NCBI RefSeq assembly: GCF_028993575.1
Contig: NZ_CP118615.1
Coordinates: forward strand, 744,001 to 808,000
DNA from: Micromonospora cathayae
Lineage (GTDB): Bacteria > Actinomycetota > Actinomycetes > Mycobacteriales > Micromonosporaceae
DNA length: 64,000 nucleotides
Direction: 5' to 3'
Below are positions 40,200 through 48,021 of this stretch, one piece after another (within the stretch, counting starts at the first letter, position 1; every line of letters begins with the position of its first letter). The notes beneath the pieces were generated by a model, which was not told the origin of the DNA, searched no databases, and was given only the letters and a program-made list of their open reading frames with translations. The position numbers were made by a program, and so were the translations under genes.

Positions 40200-40997
40200 G
40201 TGGCCGAGACCAGTGGCAACAAGCTACGCAAATGGCTTCTGCTTTCGTTGCAGGACTTGGGCGGCAAGGGCCCGCGGGCTGAGGTACACCAGCGGATCGA
40301 AGTCCTGTTCGGGGAAGAGTTCACTCCTGAGGATCTCCTTCCGAGAGTCGGACGGCCAGCGAAAGAACCGGCTTGGAGGAACAACGTCGACTCGCTCTAC
40401 GACAGGCTCAAGAAGACTGGCGTACTGCTTTCTACTCAACGGCGAGGCGACCCATGGGAGCTGTCGCCATCCGGCCAGGCGGAGGCGGTCGCGTTGGGCC
40501 GGTCCCTGCCACACGTCGGCCAGCGGCCTGTGGTGAACGTGCCCGTCGGTTCTGCCGGCGAGTTCCACCCGAAGAGCTCCGAGCCGTATGTGGCGCAGAT
40601 CCGGGCGCGCACGGTGTTGAAGTCAAGGGACCATGAGTCACTGCTAGCTGTGTACGGCACCCTGATGATCGGCAAAGGCTGGCGGGCTGTCACCAGCGTC
40701 CACCCCCGAGACTTGGAGCTCACCCTCGATCATCGCGTTTGGCTGGCCGAGGTGAAGATGGTGTACGGCGGCGACGTATCCGGAGCTGCCAGAGCCGCGC
40801 TGGGCCAGCTGATCGAGTATCGCCACTTCTTCTATGACCCCCAAGACCCACCGGGCATGCTCGGCATCTTCTCCGAACCCCTCGGTGACGCCCATGTTGG
40901 AATGCTCAGCTCCGTCGGCGTCGCTTGTGTATGGCGATCCGATACCGGATGGGACGGTAGTCGACAGGCGAAGGCAGCCGGGCTCATTCCCGCATAG
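40200..40997 (+). CDS. Isolated Mrr-like PD-(D/E)xK endonuclease
   Basis: A 265-aa protein. The N-terminus is a Mrr_N-like winged helix (LRKWLLLSLQDLGGKGPRAE, LYDRLKKTGVLLSTQRRGDP, WELSPSGQAEAVAL). The C-terminal part has a restriction-endonuclease fold: SLLAVYGTLMIGKGWRAVTS, then LDHRVWLAEVKMVYG, where Asp177, Glu184 and Lys186 fit PD-(D/E)xK, then ARAALGQLIEYRHFFYDP. Such nucleases act on modified or foreign DNA. No partner methylase, helicase or integrase is adjacent. Codon use is clearly less GC-rich than neighbours (for example cta, aaa, ttt), suggesting transfer. Start GTG at 40200 chosen by alignment of the winged helix. Confidence 0.75.
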   Translation: MAETSGNKLRKWLLLSLQDLGGKGPRAEVHQRIEVLFGEEFTPEDLLPRVGRPAKEPAWRNNVDSLYDRLKKTGVLLSTQRRGDPWELSPSGQAEAVALGRSLPHVGQRPVVNVPVGSAGEFHPKSSEPYVAQIRARTVLKSRDHESLLAVYGTLMIGKGWRAVTSVHPRDLELTLDHRVWLAEVKMVYGGDVSGAARAALGQLIEYRHFFYDPQDPPGMLGIFSEPLGDAHVGMLSSVGVACVWRSDTGWDGSRQAKAAGLIPA

Positions 40998-41126
40998 ACC
41001 GAGAACCAACAATCCTGTTTCCATGCCGCTACCGCAATCGACATCCTCGAAACCTGCACGTGGCGCATCCCGGTAAGCAGATGCCGTGCGGTCCACCAGA
41101 GGTCAGGTAAGGACTCCGGTGCTCGA

Positions 41127-42053
41127 TCAGTCGAGGGTGAAGTACGGGGTGTCGGTGTCCAGGGCGGCGAGGCGGGGGGTGATCGGGGTGGCGGCGTCCC
41201 GGTCGGCCGCGATCCGGGCCACGTCGGCCAGGTCGCCGGCCGCCGCGACCTGCTCCAGGGTCAGCAGCGTCGGCGGGAGCATGGTCAGCTCGCCGGCCGC
41301 CGCGCGGCGTAGCGCGTCCGCCGGGCGTACCCACAGGGTGTGGTCGGCCTCGCCGGAGACGTCCCGGGTCCGCTGGCCCTCGGGCAGCAGGGCCACGAAG
41401 AAGTACGTGTCGAAGCGGCGCGGCTCGAACTCCGGGGTGACCCAGCGGCTCCACGGCAGCAGCAGGTCGGACCGTAGGGTCAGCCCTCGGCCGGTCAGGA
41501 ACTCGGCGAAGTGGGTACGCCGCTGCTCCAGGTCGACCCGGGCAGCCTCCCAGTCGTCGCCGCTGACGTCCCCGACCACGGTGGTCGGGCTCGCCCCGGC
41601 GTACTCGCTGGTGGTGGCGCTGCTGCCGCTGGCGCGATCCGGGGCGGTGCCGGTCTCCGGGCCGGGCTGATCCCGGTCGGTGGTCGGGCCGGCGAGCAGG
41701 ACGCCGGCTTCCTCGAACACCTCGCGGGCGGCGGCGCAGACCACCGCTCGGGCGGCTTCCGGCGGGACGCCCAGTCGTCGGCCCCACTCCTCGGGTTCCG
41801 GGCCGGCCCAGCCGGGGTGCGCCTGCGCGTCGGACGGGTCCACCCCGCCGCCGGGGAAGGCGTACATCCCACCGAAGGTCATCGCGGCGACCCGGCGGAT
41901 CATGTACACCTCGAAGCCGGCGTCGGCCGGGCGGAGCAGCAGCACGGTGGCGGCGACCCTCGGTACCGCCGGGACGCCGCCCTCGGCCCGGAACCGGCGG
42001 GCGTGCTCGACCAGCGCGGCCGGGGCGGGGAAGCTGCCGCTGTCGATCGTCAT
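41127..42053 (-). CDS. NUDIX hydrolase
   Basis: A 308-aa NUDIX protein resembling the NUDT19/eukaryotic-like long type: VAATVLLLRPADAGFEVYMI, GGMYAFPGGGVDPSD, and the box AAREVFEEAGVLL (R-E-x-x-E-E-x-G). Between the box and the second half is a Gly/Ser/Asp/Thr-rich insert of about 45 residues (TTDRDQPGPETGTAPD onward) likely disordered. ATG at 42053 has TACGCT 7 nt before it. It would hydrolyse a nucleoside-diphosphate-linked compound or CoA derivative; the substrate is unknown. Confidence 0.85.
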   Translation of the reverse strand: MTIDSGSFPAPAALVEHARRFRAEGGVPAVPRVAATVLLLRPADAGFEVYMIRRVAAMTFGGMYAFPGGGVDPSDAQAHPGWAGPEPEEWGRRLGVPPEAARAVVCAAAREVFEEAGVLLAGPTTDRDQPGPETGTAPDRASGSSATTSEYAGASPTTVVGDVSGDDWEAARVDLEQRRTHFAEFLTGRGLTLRSDLLLPWSRWVTPEFEPRRFDTYFFVALLPEGQRTRDVSGEADHTLWVRPADALRRAAAGELTMLPPTLLTLEQVAAAGDLADVARIAADRDAATPITPRLAALDTDTPYFTLD

Positions 42054-42084
42054 ACCGGCGAGCGTATCCGCCGAGCCGCTGCCC

Positions 42085-42166
42085 CGTTGATCGACTCCAG
42101 TTACGGCAAACGGGGCTGTCCCGTGCCGACGAGAGCCCCGTTTGCCGCAAACGAAGTCGATCAACG
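42085..42166. repeat. Nested REP-like palindrome (GTTGATCGACT type)
   Basis: Outer arms CGTTGATCGACT (42085-42096) and AGTCGATCAACG (42155-42166) and inner arms CGGCAAACGGGGCT (42104-42117) and AGCCCCGTTTGCCG (42134-42147) are each perfectly complementary, separated by an unpaired bubble. It lies between divergent genes (Nudix minus, Gfo/Idh plus), so a terminator role is unlikely. Three degenerate GATCAAC/TCCCGCGCGAC direct repeats follow up to about 42245. Confidence 0.85.
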
Positions 42167-42315
42167 CCCGCGCGACAGCCGATCAACGCCCGCGCGACGT
42201 CCGATCAACTCCCGCGCGACGGCCGAGCGACGGCCGAGCGACGGGCCGGGAGAGTGTTCCCGGGGGCTGGGCCGGGTGACGTGCGTGGACGTGAGCTGCG
42301 CTAGCGTCCCGTCGC

Positions 42316-43284
42316 ATGACACGTTGGGGCATCCTGGCCACCGGTAACATCGCCGCCCGCTTCGCTGAGGACCTCCGGCTGACGCCGGACGCCGAGCTGG
42401 TCGCGGTCGGCTCGCGTACCGTCGAGTCCGCCGAGTTGTTCGCCGCCAAGCACGGCGCGCAGCGGGCGTACGGCTCGTGGGCGGAGCTGGCCGCCGACCC
42501 CGACCTGGACGTGGTGTACGTCGCCACCCCGCACTCGGCTCACCACGAGGCCACCCTGACCTGCCTGAACGCCGGGCGGTCGGTGCTGGTGGAGAAGCCG
42601 TTCACGCTGGACCTGGCGAGCAGTACCGAGCTGGTCGACACCGCCCGCGCCCGTGGGGTCTTCCTGATGGAGGCCATGTGGATGCGCTGCAACCCGATCG
42701 TCCGGCGGGTGCTGGAGCTGATCGGTGACGGCGCGATCGGCACGGTGACCAGTGTGCGGGCCGACTTCGGGGTGGGCGGGCCGTTCCCGCCGGAGAGCCG
42801 GATGCGGGCCCGTGCCCTCGGTGGTGGTGCTTTGCTCGACCTGGGTGTCTACCCGATCAGCCTGGCCCATCTGGTGCTCGGCGTGCCGGACCACGTACAG
42901 GCGTGGGCGAAGATCAGCCCGGAGGGCGTGGACGAGAACACCGGCATCGTCCTCGGCTACGACTCGGGGGCGGTCGCCACGCTGAGCTGCGGCATCGTCG
43001 GTGCCACCCCGGTCACCGCCGAGATCACCGGCAGCACCGGCCGGATCGACCTGCCCGGCCCGTTCTTCCGGCCCGGTTCGGTGACCCTGCACCGGGACGG
43101 CGTCGAGCCGGAGGTGATCCCCACCGAGCTGGTCGGCAACGGCTACCAGTACGAGGCGGCCGAGGTGCAGCGCTGCCTGGCCGAGGGGCTGTTGGAGAGC
43201 CCGCTCGTTCCGCACGCGGCCACGCTGGAGATCATGGCCCTGCTGGACGACATCCGGGGCCGGATCGGGGTCAGCTACCTCTGA
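42316..43284 (+). CDS. Gfo/Idh/MocA-family oxidoreductase
   Basis: A 322-aa NAD(P)-dependent oxidoreductase: N-terminal Rossmann start WGILATGNIAARFAEDL (G-x-G-x-x-A-like), AVGSRTVESAELFAAKHG, DVVYVATPHSAHHEATLTCL, VEKPFTLDLASSTEL (EKP motif with catalytic Lys) and GGGALLDLGVYPISLAHLVLG (D/H catalytic region). It is like trans-1,2-dihydrobenzene-diol dehydrogenase or sugar dehydrogenases. TAGCGT lies 8 nt before the ATG. Substrate unknown. Confidence 0.9.
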   Translation: MTRWGILATGNIAARFAEDLRLTPDAELVAVGSRTVESAELFAAKHGAQRAYGSWAELAADPDLDVVYVATPHSAHHEATLTCLNAGRSVLVEKPFTLDLASSTELVDTARARGVFLMEAMWMRCNPIVRRVLELIGDGAIGTVTSVRADFGVGGPFPPESRMRARALGGGALLDLGVYPISLAHLVLGVPDHVQAWAKISPEGVDENTGIVLGYDSGAVATLSCGIVGATPVTAEITGSTGRIDLPGPFFRPGSVTLHRDGVEPEVIPTELVGNGYQYEAAEVQRCLAEGLLESPLVPHAATLEIMALLDDIRGRIGVSYL

Positions 43285-43299
43285 CGGCAGGCACGACGT

Positions 43300-43346
43300 C
43301 GGCGACATCGCGGTGTCGAGCAGGTCGGGACACCGCGATATCGCCG
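43300..43346. repeat. REP-like inverted repeat (GATATCGCCG type)
   Basis: CGGCGACATCGCGGTGTC (43300-43317) and GACACCGCGATATCGCCG (43329-43346) are complementary at 17 of 18 positions. It lies between convergent genes ending at 43284 (+) and 43412 (-), fitting a bidirectional terminator. Confidence 0.85.
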
Positions 43347-43411
43347 AACTCGGGTGGATCAGCGACCAACCGGCCGGAGCGGGCCGGGATCGGCCGGCGA
43401 ATCCCGCCGGC

Positions 43412-44347
43412 TCAGTTCCAGGGCATGCTGGGGAACCAGCCGTAGCCGAACATGGCCGGCAGTCGGACGTCCCAGTAGACGACGGTGAAGACGCCGAGGG
43501 CGACCAGCAGCGAGCCGGTGACGACGGCGGTCCGGGCCGGGCTGCTGGTCAGCCAGCGCAGGAAGCCGCCCCGGGTGCCGACCACCAGCAGGGCGAAGAT
43601 CACGGTGACGACGAGGACGTTGCCGAGCGACTGAAGGATGAACGCCCCCGCGCCGTACAGCGGGTTGCCCTCGTCCACCGCCCAGTGGAACAGCTTGTTG
43701 AACAGCGGGTACGGGCGGCCGATCAGGAAGCCGCCGATCAGCGCGCCGAGGGTCACCACCCGGGCCACCGGGCGGTTGGCGAAGACGTCCCGCACCACGC
43801 CGAGCGCGGCCAGGCCGAGCCAGATCAGCGCGAGGCCGATGACCCCGAAGACCACCGAGGACTGGATGAGCCGTACCGGCAGGTCGCCGACCCGGTCGGT
43901 GGAGAGCTGCGGCAGGCGCTCGCCGAGCAGGACGCCGACGAAGCCGTACGCACCGGAGACGGCCACCATGCCCAGGGTGAGCCAGCCGACCGGCCGGAGC
44001 AGGGACCGGAGCGAGCCGTGGCCCGCCTCGCGGGAACCGGCCTGGCTCATCGGGCCGATCGAGGCGGCCATGGCGATGTTGCAGGCGGTGAAGGTGCCGG
44101 CGAGCCCGGAGACGAAGGCGAAGATCAGGCCCGCTCCGGTGCCGGCGAGGGCGGTCTCCTTGGCGTCGTGGCCGAGCAGCGCGTTCGCCACGTTGTCGCC
44201 GATCACCGAGTCGACGAAGTGGTACGACCAGATCACGGCCAGCAGGATCCCGGCCAGGGCGCTGAAGGCGATGATCCGGCCGACCCGGGGTGGCCGTTCG
44301 GTACTGGGTGCAACGGTGACCGCTTCGACCCGGGGCAATGTACTCAT
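43412..44347 (-). CDS. Polytopic membrane protein, CcdA/DsbD-like
   Basis: A 311-aa protein with eight or so TMs: IIAFSALAGILLAVIWSYHF, GAGLIFAFVSGLAGTFTACN, GWLTLGMVAVSGAYGFVGVLL, LIQSSVVFGVIGLALIWLGL, and three more. The FTACNIAMAASIGPM segment (Cys after a helix kink) recalls CcdA/DsbD-type electron-carrier membrane proteins, but I see no second matching Cys, so the call is weak. ATG at 44347 follows AGGTGGG. It is 156 nt after a strong terminator of the pit gene on the same strand. Confidence 0.6.
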   Translation of the reverse strand: MSTLPRVEAVTVAPSTERPPRVGRIIAFSALAGILLAVIWSYHFVDSVIGDNVANALLGHDAKETALAGTGAGLIFAFVSGLAGTFTACNIAMAASIGPMSQAGSREAGHGSLRSLLRPVGWLTLGMVAVSGAYGFVGVLLGERLPQLSTDRVGDLPVRLIQSSVVFGVIGLALIWLGLAALGVVRDVFANRPVARVVTLGALIGGFLIGRPYPLFNKLFHWAVDEGNPLYGAGAFILQSLGNVLVVTVIFALLVVGTRGGFLRWLTSSPARTAVVTGSLLVALGVFTVVYWDVRLPAMFGYGWFPSMPWN

Positions 44348-44485
44348 CTTCGGCACCCACCTGTCCGTCGACGGGAGGGGTCGGGGGCGGCGGTGGCCCC
44401 GACCTGGACAGGCTCAGTGTGCCGAGCGCGACAGAGATCGAAGTTCTTCGAGATTGCTCGATTTCTCCGAGCGTGCGGCCGACAC

Positions 44486-44517
44486 CCGGGAAGGGGCCCG
44501 GCGGGGCCCCTTCCCGG
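44486..44517 (-). terminator. Terminator hairpin of the pit operon
   Basis: CCGGGAAGGGGCC (44486-44498) pairs perfectly with GGCCCCTTCCCGG (44505-44517), 6-nt loop, 6 nt after the pit stop on the minus strand. Very stable. Confidence 0.9.
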
Positions 44518-44523
44518 AGCGGG

Positions 44524-45534
44524 TCAGCCGAACAGGGGGCGGAACAGGAAGTACATCAGCGCGCCGATGGTGCCGGCGGCCGGGAAGGTGAGGATCCACG
44601 CGCCGACGATGTTGCCGGCCACCCCCCACCGGACGGCGGAGAGCCGCTTGGTGGAGCCGACGCCCATGATGGCGGAGGTGATGGTGTGCGTGGTGGAGAT
44701 CGGCGCGCCGAGAACCAGGGCGTTGAAGTAGAGCACGCCGCTGGCGACGGTCTCGGCGGCGAAGCCCTCCGGCGGCTTCAGGTCGATGATCTTCCGACCG
44801 AGGGTACGGATGATCCGCCAGCCACCGGCGTACGTGCCGGCGGCCAGCACCGCCGCCGAGGTCCAGAACGCCCACTCCGGGATGAAGCCCGGGTCGTCCT
44901 GGTAGCCGCCGACGTAGAGGGCGAGCACCACGATGCCGATGGTCTTGGCGGCGTCCTGCATGCCGTGGCCGACCGACATGGCGGCGGCCGACGCGGTCTG
45001 CGCCCAGCGGAAGCCCCGGTTGAGCTTGCCCGGGTGCCCCTTCCGGAAGATCCACTGCACGGCGATCATCACGATGTAGCCGAGGACGAAACCGACCATC
45101 GGGGAGAGCACCATCGGGATGACGACGTCCTCGCCGATGCCGCTCCACAGCACCGTGCCGGAGGCGGCCACCGTCGCGCCGACCAGGCCACCGATCAGCG
45201 CGTGCGACGAGGACGACGGCAGCCCGAAGTACCAGGTGATCAGGTTCCAGGTGATCGCGCCGATCACCCCGGCGAAGACGATGCCGAGGCTGGCCGTACC
45301 GGTGGGGAGTTTCACCAGGCCGCTACCGACGGTCTTGGCGACCTCGGCGCCGAAGTGCGCGCCGATGAAGTTGCCCACCGCGGCCATGGCCAGGGCGACC
45401 CGGGGTGTCAGCGCCCGGGTGGAGATGCTGGTCGCGATCGCGTTGGCGGCGTCGTGGAAGCCGTTGGTGTAGTCGAACACCAGGGCCACCCCGATCACCG
45501 CCAGCACGGCGATGAGTTCGGGACTCAGATCCAC
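44524..45534 (-). CDS. pit: Low-affinity inorganic phosphate transporter Pit
   Basis: A 336-aa permease with about ten TMs and the two PiT signatures: FDYTNGFHDAANAIATSIST near the N-terminus and VSGVLYFNALVLGAPISTTHT with SAIMGVGSTKR near the C-terminus. It takes up phosphate, usually as metal-phosphate, driven by protons. It is 5 nt downstream of its DUF47 partner gene and ends at a strong hairpin. Confidence 0.95.
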   Translation of the reverse strand: MDLSPELIAVLAVIGVALVFDYTNGFHDAANAIATSISTRALTPRVALAMAAVGNFIGAHFGAEVAKTVGSGLVKLPTGTASLGIVFAGVIGAITWNLITWYFGLPSSSSHALIGGLVGATVAASGTVLWSGIGEDVVIPMVLSPMVGFVLGYIVMIAVQWIFRKGHPGKLNRGFRWAQTASAAAMSVGHGMQDAAKTIGIVVLALYVGGYQDDPGFIPEWAFWTSAAVLAAGTYAGGWRIIRTLGRKIIDLKPPEGFAAETVASGVLYFNALVLGAPISTTHTITSAIMGVGSTKRLSAVRWGVAGNIVGAWILTFPAAGTIGALMYFLFRPLFG

Positions 45535-45539
45535 GGGGC

Positions 45540-46166
45540 TCAGGACTCCTTGACCGCGATGGTCTCGACGGTGTTCGCCACGTGCTCGAAGGCGTCACAG
45601 GCGGCCTCCAGTTCGTCGGCGACCTCCTTCATCTTCAGCACGGTCAGTGCGTCGTACTCGCCGGAGAAGAGCCGGACCAGCAGCATCCGGTACGCCTGGT
45701 CGCCGTCGTTCTCGAGCCGGTTGCACTCGATCCAGTAGTCCTCGAGGTCCTTCATCGACTTCAGTCGGGGCATCGCCTCGGCGGTCAGCTTCGCCTGGGC
45801 GTCCAGCACGTTGACCAGCTCGTGCATCTCCCGGGGCAGCGACGGCAGCTTGGTCAGGCCGTACAGGTAGAGCAGGTTGCCGACCGCCTCCAGGTGGTCC
45901 ATCACGTCGTCCAGCAGCGACCCGAGGCGGTAGATGTCCTCCCGGTCGAAGGGGGTGATGAAGGTGGAGTTGATCTTCTTGTACAGGTCGTGGGTGATCT
46001 GGTCGCTGTCGTGTTCCACCTCGGTCAACCGCTCGCTGACCGACTGGACGTCGACGCCCGGCAGCGCCAGCTCGTTGAGCAGCTCCGTACCCTTCACCAG
46101 ATTCTGCGCGGCCCTGGTGAAGAGCTCGTAGAAGGCACCCTCGGTGGGGCGGAAGGAAAACTTCAC
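45540..46166 (-). CDS. DUF47 (PhoU-like, Pit accessory) protein
   Basis: A 208-aa helical protein: FSFRPTEGAFYELFTRAAQN, ERLTEVEHDSDQITHDLYKKINSTFITPFD-type region (H-D-x-x-x and D-R-E-D-I motifs), and DDVMDHLEAVGNLLYLYG. The family regulates adjacent Pit transporters. First gene of a two-gene operon with pit. No obvious PHO box in the 120 bp before it. Confidence 0.93.
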   Translation of the reverse strand: MKFSFRPTEGAFYELFTRAAQNLVKGTELLNELALPGVDVQSVSERLTEVEHDSDQITHDLYKKINSTFITPFDREDIYRLGSLLDDVMDHLEAVGNLLYLYGLTKLPSLPREMHELVNVLDAQAKLTAEAMPRLKSMKDLEDYWIECNRLENDGDQAYRMLLVRLFSGEYDALTVLKMKEVADELEAACDAFEHVANTVETIAVKES

Positions 46167-46285
46167 AGCACGGACCTCGTCGTGTCGTTGGAAGGGTGGC
46201 GGTCGCCCGGAGGGGCACTGCCCTGCGCATGTTAGGGACGGTTCAGGGAGCCGAAAATGCCGGCCCTCCCCTGGTCAGTCGACAT

Positions 46286-47233
46286 TCACGCGTCGTTCAC
46301 CCGCCGTTCACCTTGATCCGCCCATCCGGTGAGCAGTCGCCGCCGCTCCCGCTCGAGATCGACCGTCGCCGGCGGGTACCCCAGGTCGAAGGTGGCGAAC
46401 GTCTCGCGCAGCAGGTGCGCCACCGCCCAGTCCCGGTACCACTTCCGGTCCGCCGGCACCACGTACCAGGGCGCGGCCTCCGTGCCGCACCGGCCCAGCG
46501 CCTCCGCGTACGCCGCCTGGTAGTCGTCCCAGCGGGCGCGGGCCGCCACGTCCGCCGGGTCGTACTTCCAGTGCTTGCGCGGATCGGTCAGCCGCTCCAG
46601 CAGCCGGTCCCGCTGCTCGTCCTTGGAAATGTGCAACATCACCTTGACCAGGGTCACCCCCTGGTCGGCCAGCTCCCGCTCGAAGACGTTGATCTCGTCG
46701 TACCGGGTGCGCAGCGTCTCCTCGGGCACCAGCGACTCGACCCGGGCGATCAGCACGTCCTCGTAGTGCGAGCGGTTGAAGATGCCCACCTGGCCGGCGG
46801 CCGGTACCGCCCGGCGGATCCGCCACAGGAAGTGGTGCGCCAACTCCTCGTCGGTCGGCGGCCCGAACGCGGTGATCCGCAGGCCCAGCGGGTTCATCGC
46901 GCCGGCCACCCGCTTCACCGTGCCGTCCTTGCCGCCGCAGTCCATCGCCTGGAGCACCAGCAGCACCCGCCGACCGTCGGACGGGTCGACCTTCGCCGAC
47001 GCGTGCAGCATCTCCTGCTGGCGGGCCAGCTCCGCGCCGACCGCCCGGACCTGGTCCCGGGCCCAGGACTTACGGTCCGCACCGGTCACCGTCAGGTCGG
47101 GCAGGCCGGGGGTCCCGCGGGGGTCGATCCCGGCCAGGTCGACCCGGGCCGCGCCCGCCGGCGACACCCGCAGCCGCCGCCGGAGACCGCCGCCGACCGG
47201 AGGGACGATGTCGGATCTGTCGGGTGCGTTCAT
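46286..47233 (-). CDS. ppk2: Polyphosphate kinase 2
   Basis: A 315-aa PPK2: Walker A-like LQAMDCGGKDGTVKRV, lid region GRCGTEAAPWYVVPADRKWYR, Walker B-like VGIFNRSHYEDVLIARVES, and HISKDEQRDRLLERLTDPRKHWKY. The MDCGGKDG form and IFNRSHYEDVL are typical of short PPK2 proteins that make NDP from NMP/NDP plus polyphosphate. It lies 120 nt downstream of the pit-DUF47 operon start region in the same direction, joining uptake with polyphosphate use. ATG at 47233. Confidence 0.93.
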   Translation of the reverse strand: MNAPDRSDIVPPVGGGLRRRLRVSPAGAARVDLAGIDPRGTPGLPDLTVTGADRKSWARDQVRAVGAELARQQEMLHASAKVDPSDGRRVLLVLQAMDCGGKDGTVKRVAGAMNPLGLRITAFGPPTDEELAHHFLWRIRRAVPAAGQVGIFNRSHYEDVLIARVESLVPEETLRTRYDEINVFERELADQGVTLVKVMLHISKDEQRDRLLERLTDPRKHWKYDPADVAARARWDDYQAAYAEALGRCGTEAAPWYVVPADRKWYRDWAVAHLLRETFATFDLGYPPATVDLERERRRLLTGWADQGERRVNDA

Positions 47234-47489
47234 GATGCGATCATCGCCCAACCCGCCGACGCACGCCCGCCGAGCGCACCCACCCGTCCGGTACGGCGGG
47301 AAGGCGGACACCCGCTCGATCCCGGTCCGGTCGACAGTCGCCGGGAAAGGTGTGCGCTGGTCGTCAACCGCTGTGCGTCCATCGGCAAGGACATTCGTCC
47401 GGCCCCTTGACAGCATCGATTCCGGACGCAGCAGATCCGCTGCTGGAGAGATGAACTCTCGACCAGTCCCCGTCTCCCAGGAGGAAAGC

Positions 47490-47867
47490 GTGCAGAAACT
47501 GAAGCGAGGGGCCCTCGCGGTGGTCGCCGCCGTCGGGTTCGGTGTCGCATCGGGTACGGCACCGGCCAGCGCCGCGCCGGCCACCGTCGACACGGCCGCC
47601 CCCGGGATCTCGTCAGCCGCCGCGACGACCAGCACGGCGAACCCCGGCGTCACCCCCCTGGCCTGGTACAAGACCACGGCCCTGGGGGGACCGATCAGGA
47701 CCTGCTACTCGTCGTCCTGCGACATCGTCGTCTACACCTACGACGGCGAACCGATCCACTGGAGCCATTACGCCTACAACTCGGCGGGAAACCGCTGGTA
47801 CTACGTGAAGGACTCCTTCGGATACACCGGGTGGACCTACTGCGGGAACGTCACGGCACCCTGTTAG
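47490..47867 (+). CDS. Secreted Cys-rich SH3-like protein
   Basis: A 125-aa exported protein. Signal peptide KLKRGALAVVAAVGFGVASG with ASA-A cleavage around residue 30, an Ala/Thr spacer, then a small domain with four Cys (RTCYSSSC, TYCGNV, and C-terminal C) and aromatic strand motifs (WYKTTALGGPI, WSHYAYNSAGNRWYYVKD, YTGWTYC), as in bacterial SH3-like secreted proteins. GTG at 47490 follows AGGAGGAAAG. The final residue is Cys. It probably binds cell wall or forms a small secreted module; function unknown. Confidence 0.78.
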   Translation: MQKLKRGALAVVAAVGFGVASGTAPASAAPATVDTAAPGISSAAATTSTANPGVTPLAWYKTTALGGPIRTCYSSSCDIVVYTYDGEPIHWSHYAYNSAGNRWYYVKDSFGYTGWTYCGNVTAPC

Positions 47868-48021
47868 CCGGTGCACCCTGGCCGGTGTGTTGACCGGCCT
47901 GGTCACCCCGGACGCGGCTCGGGGGCGGTGGTGGCGGGCCGGTCCGACCCGACCGACGGGTCACCCGTCCGACGGGCGACCGCCGGGGGTCGTCGACCGG
48001 CCCCGTCCCTAGACTGAGGGG

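Noticed and set aside
43412..44347. Firm CcdA/thiol-disulfide transporter call
   Set aside because: Only one suggestive Cys segment (TACN) is visible, and no thioredoxin-like or cytochrome c genes are adjacent; kept as a tentative description.
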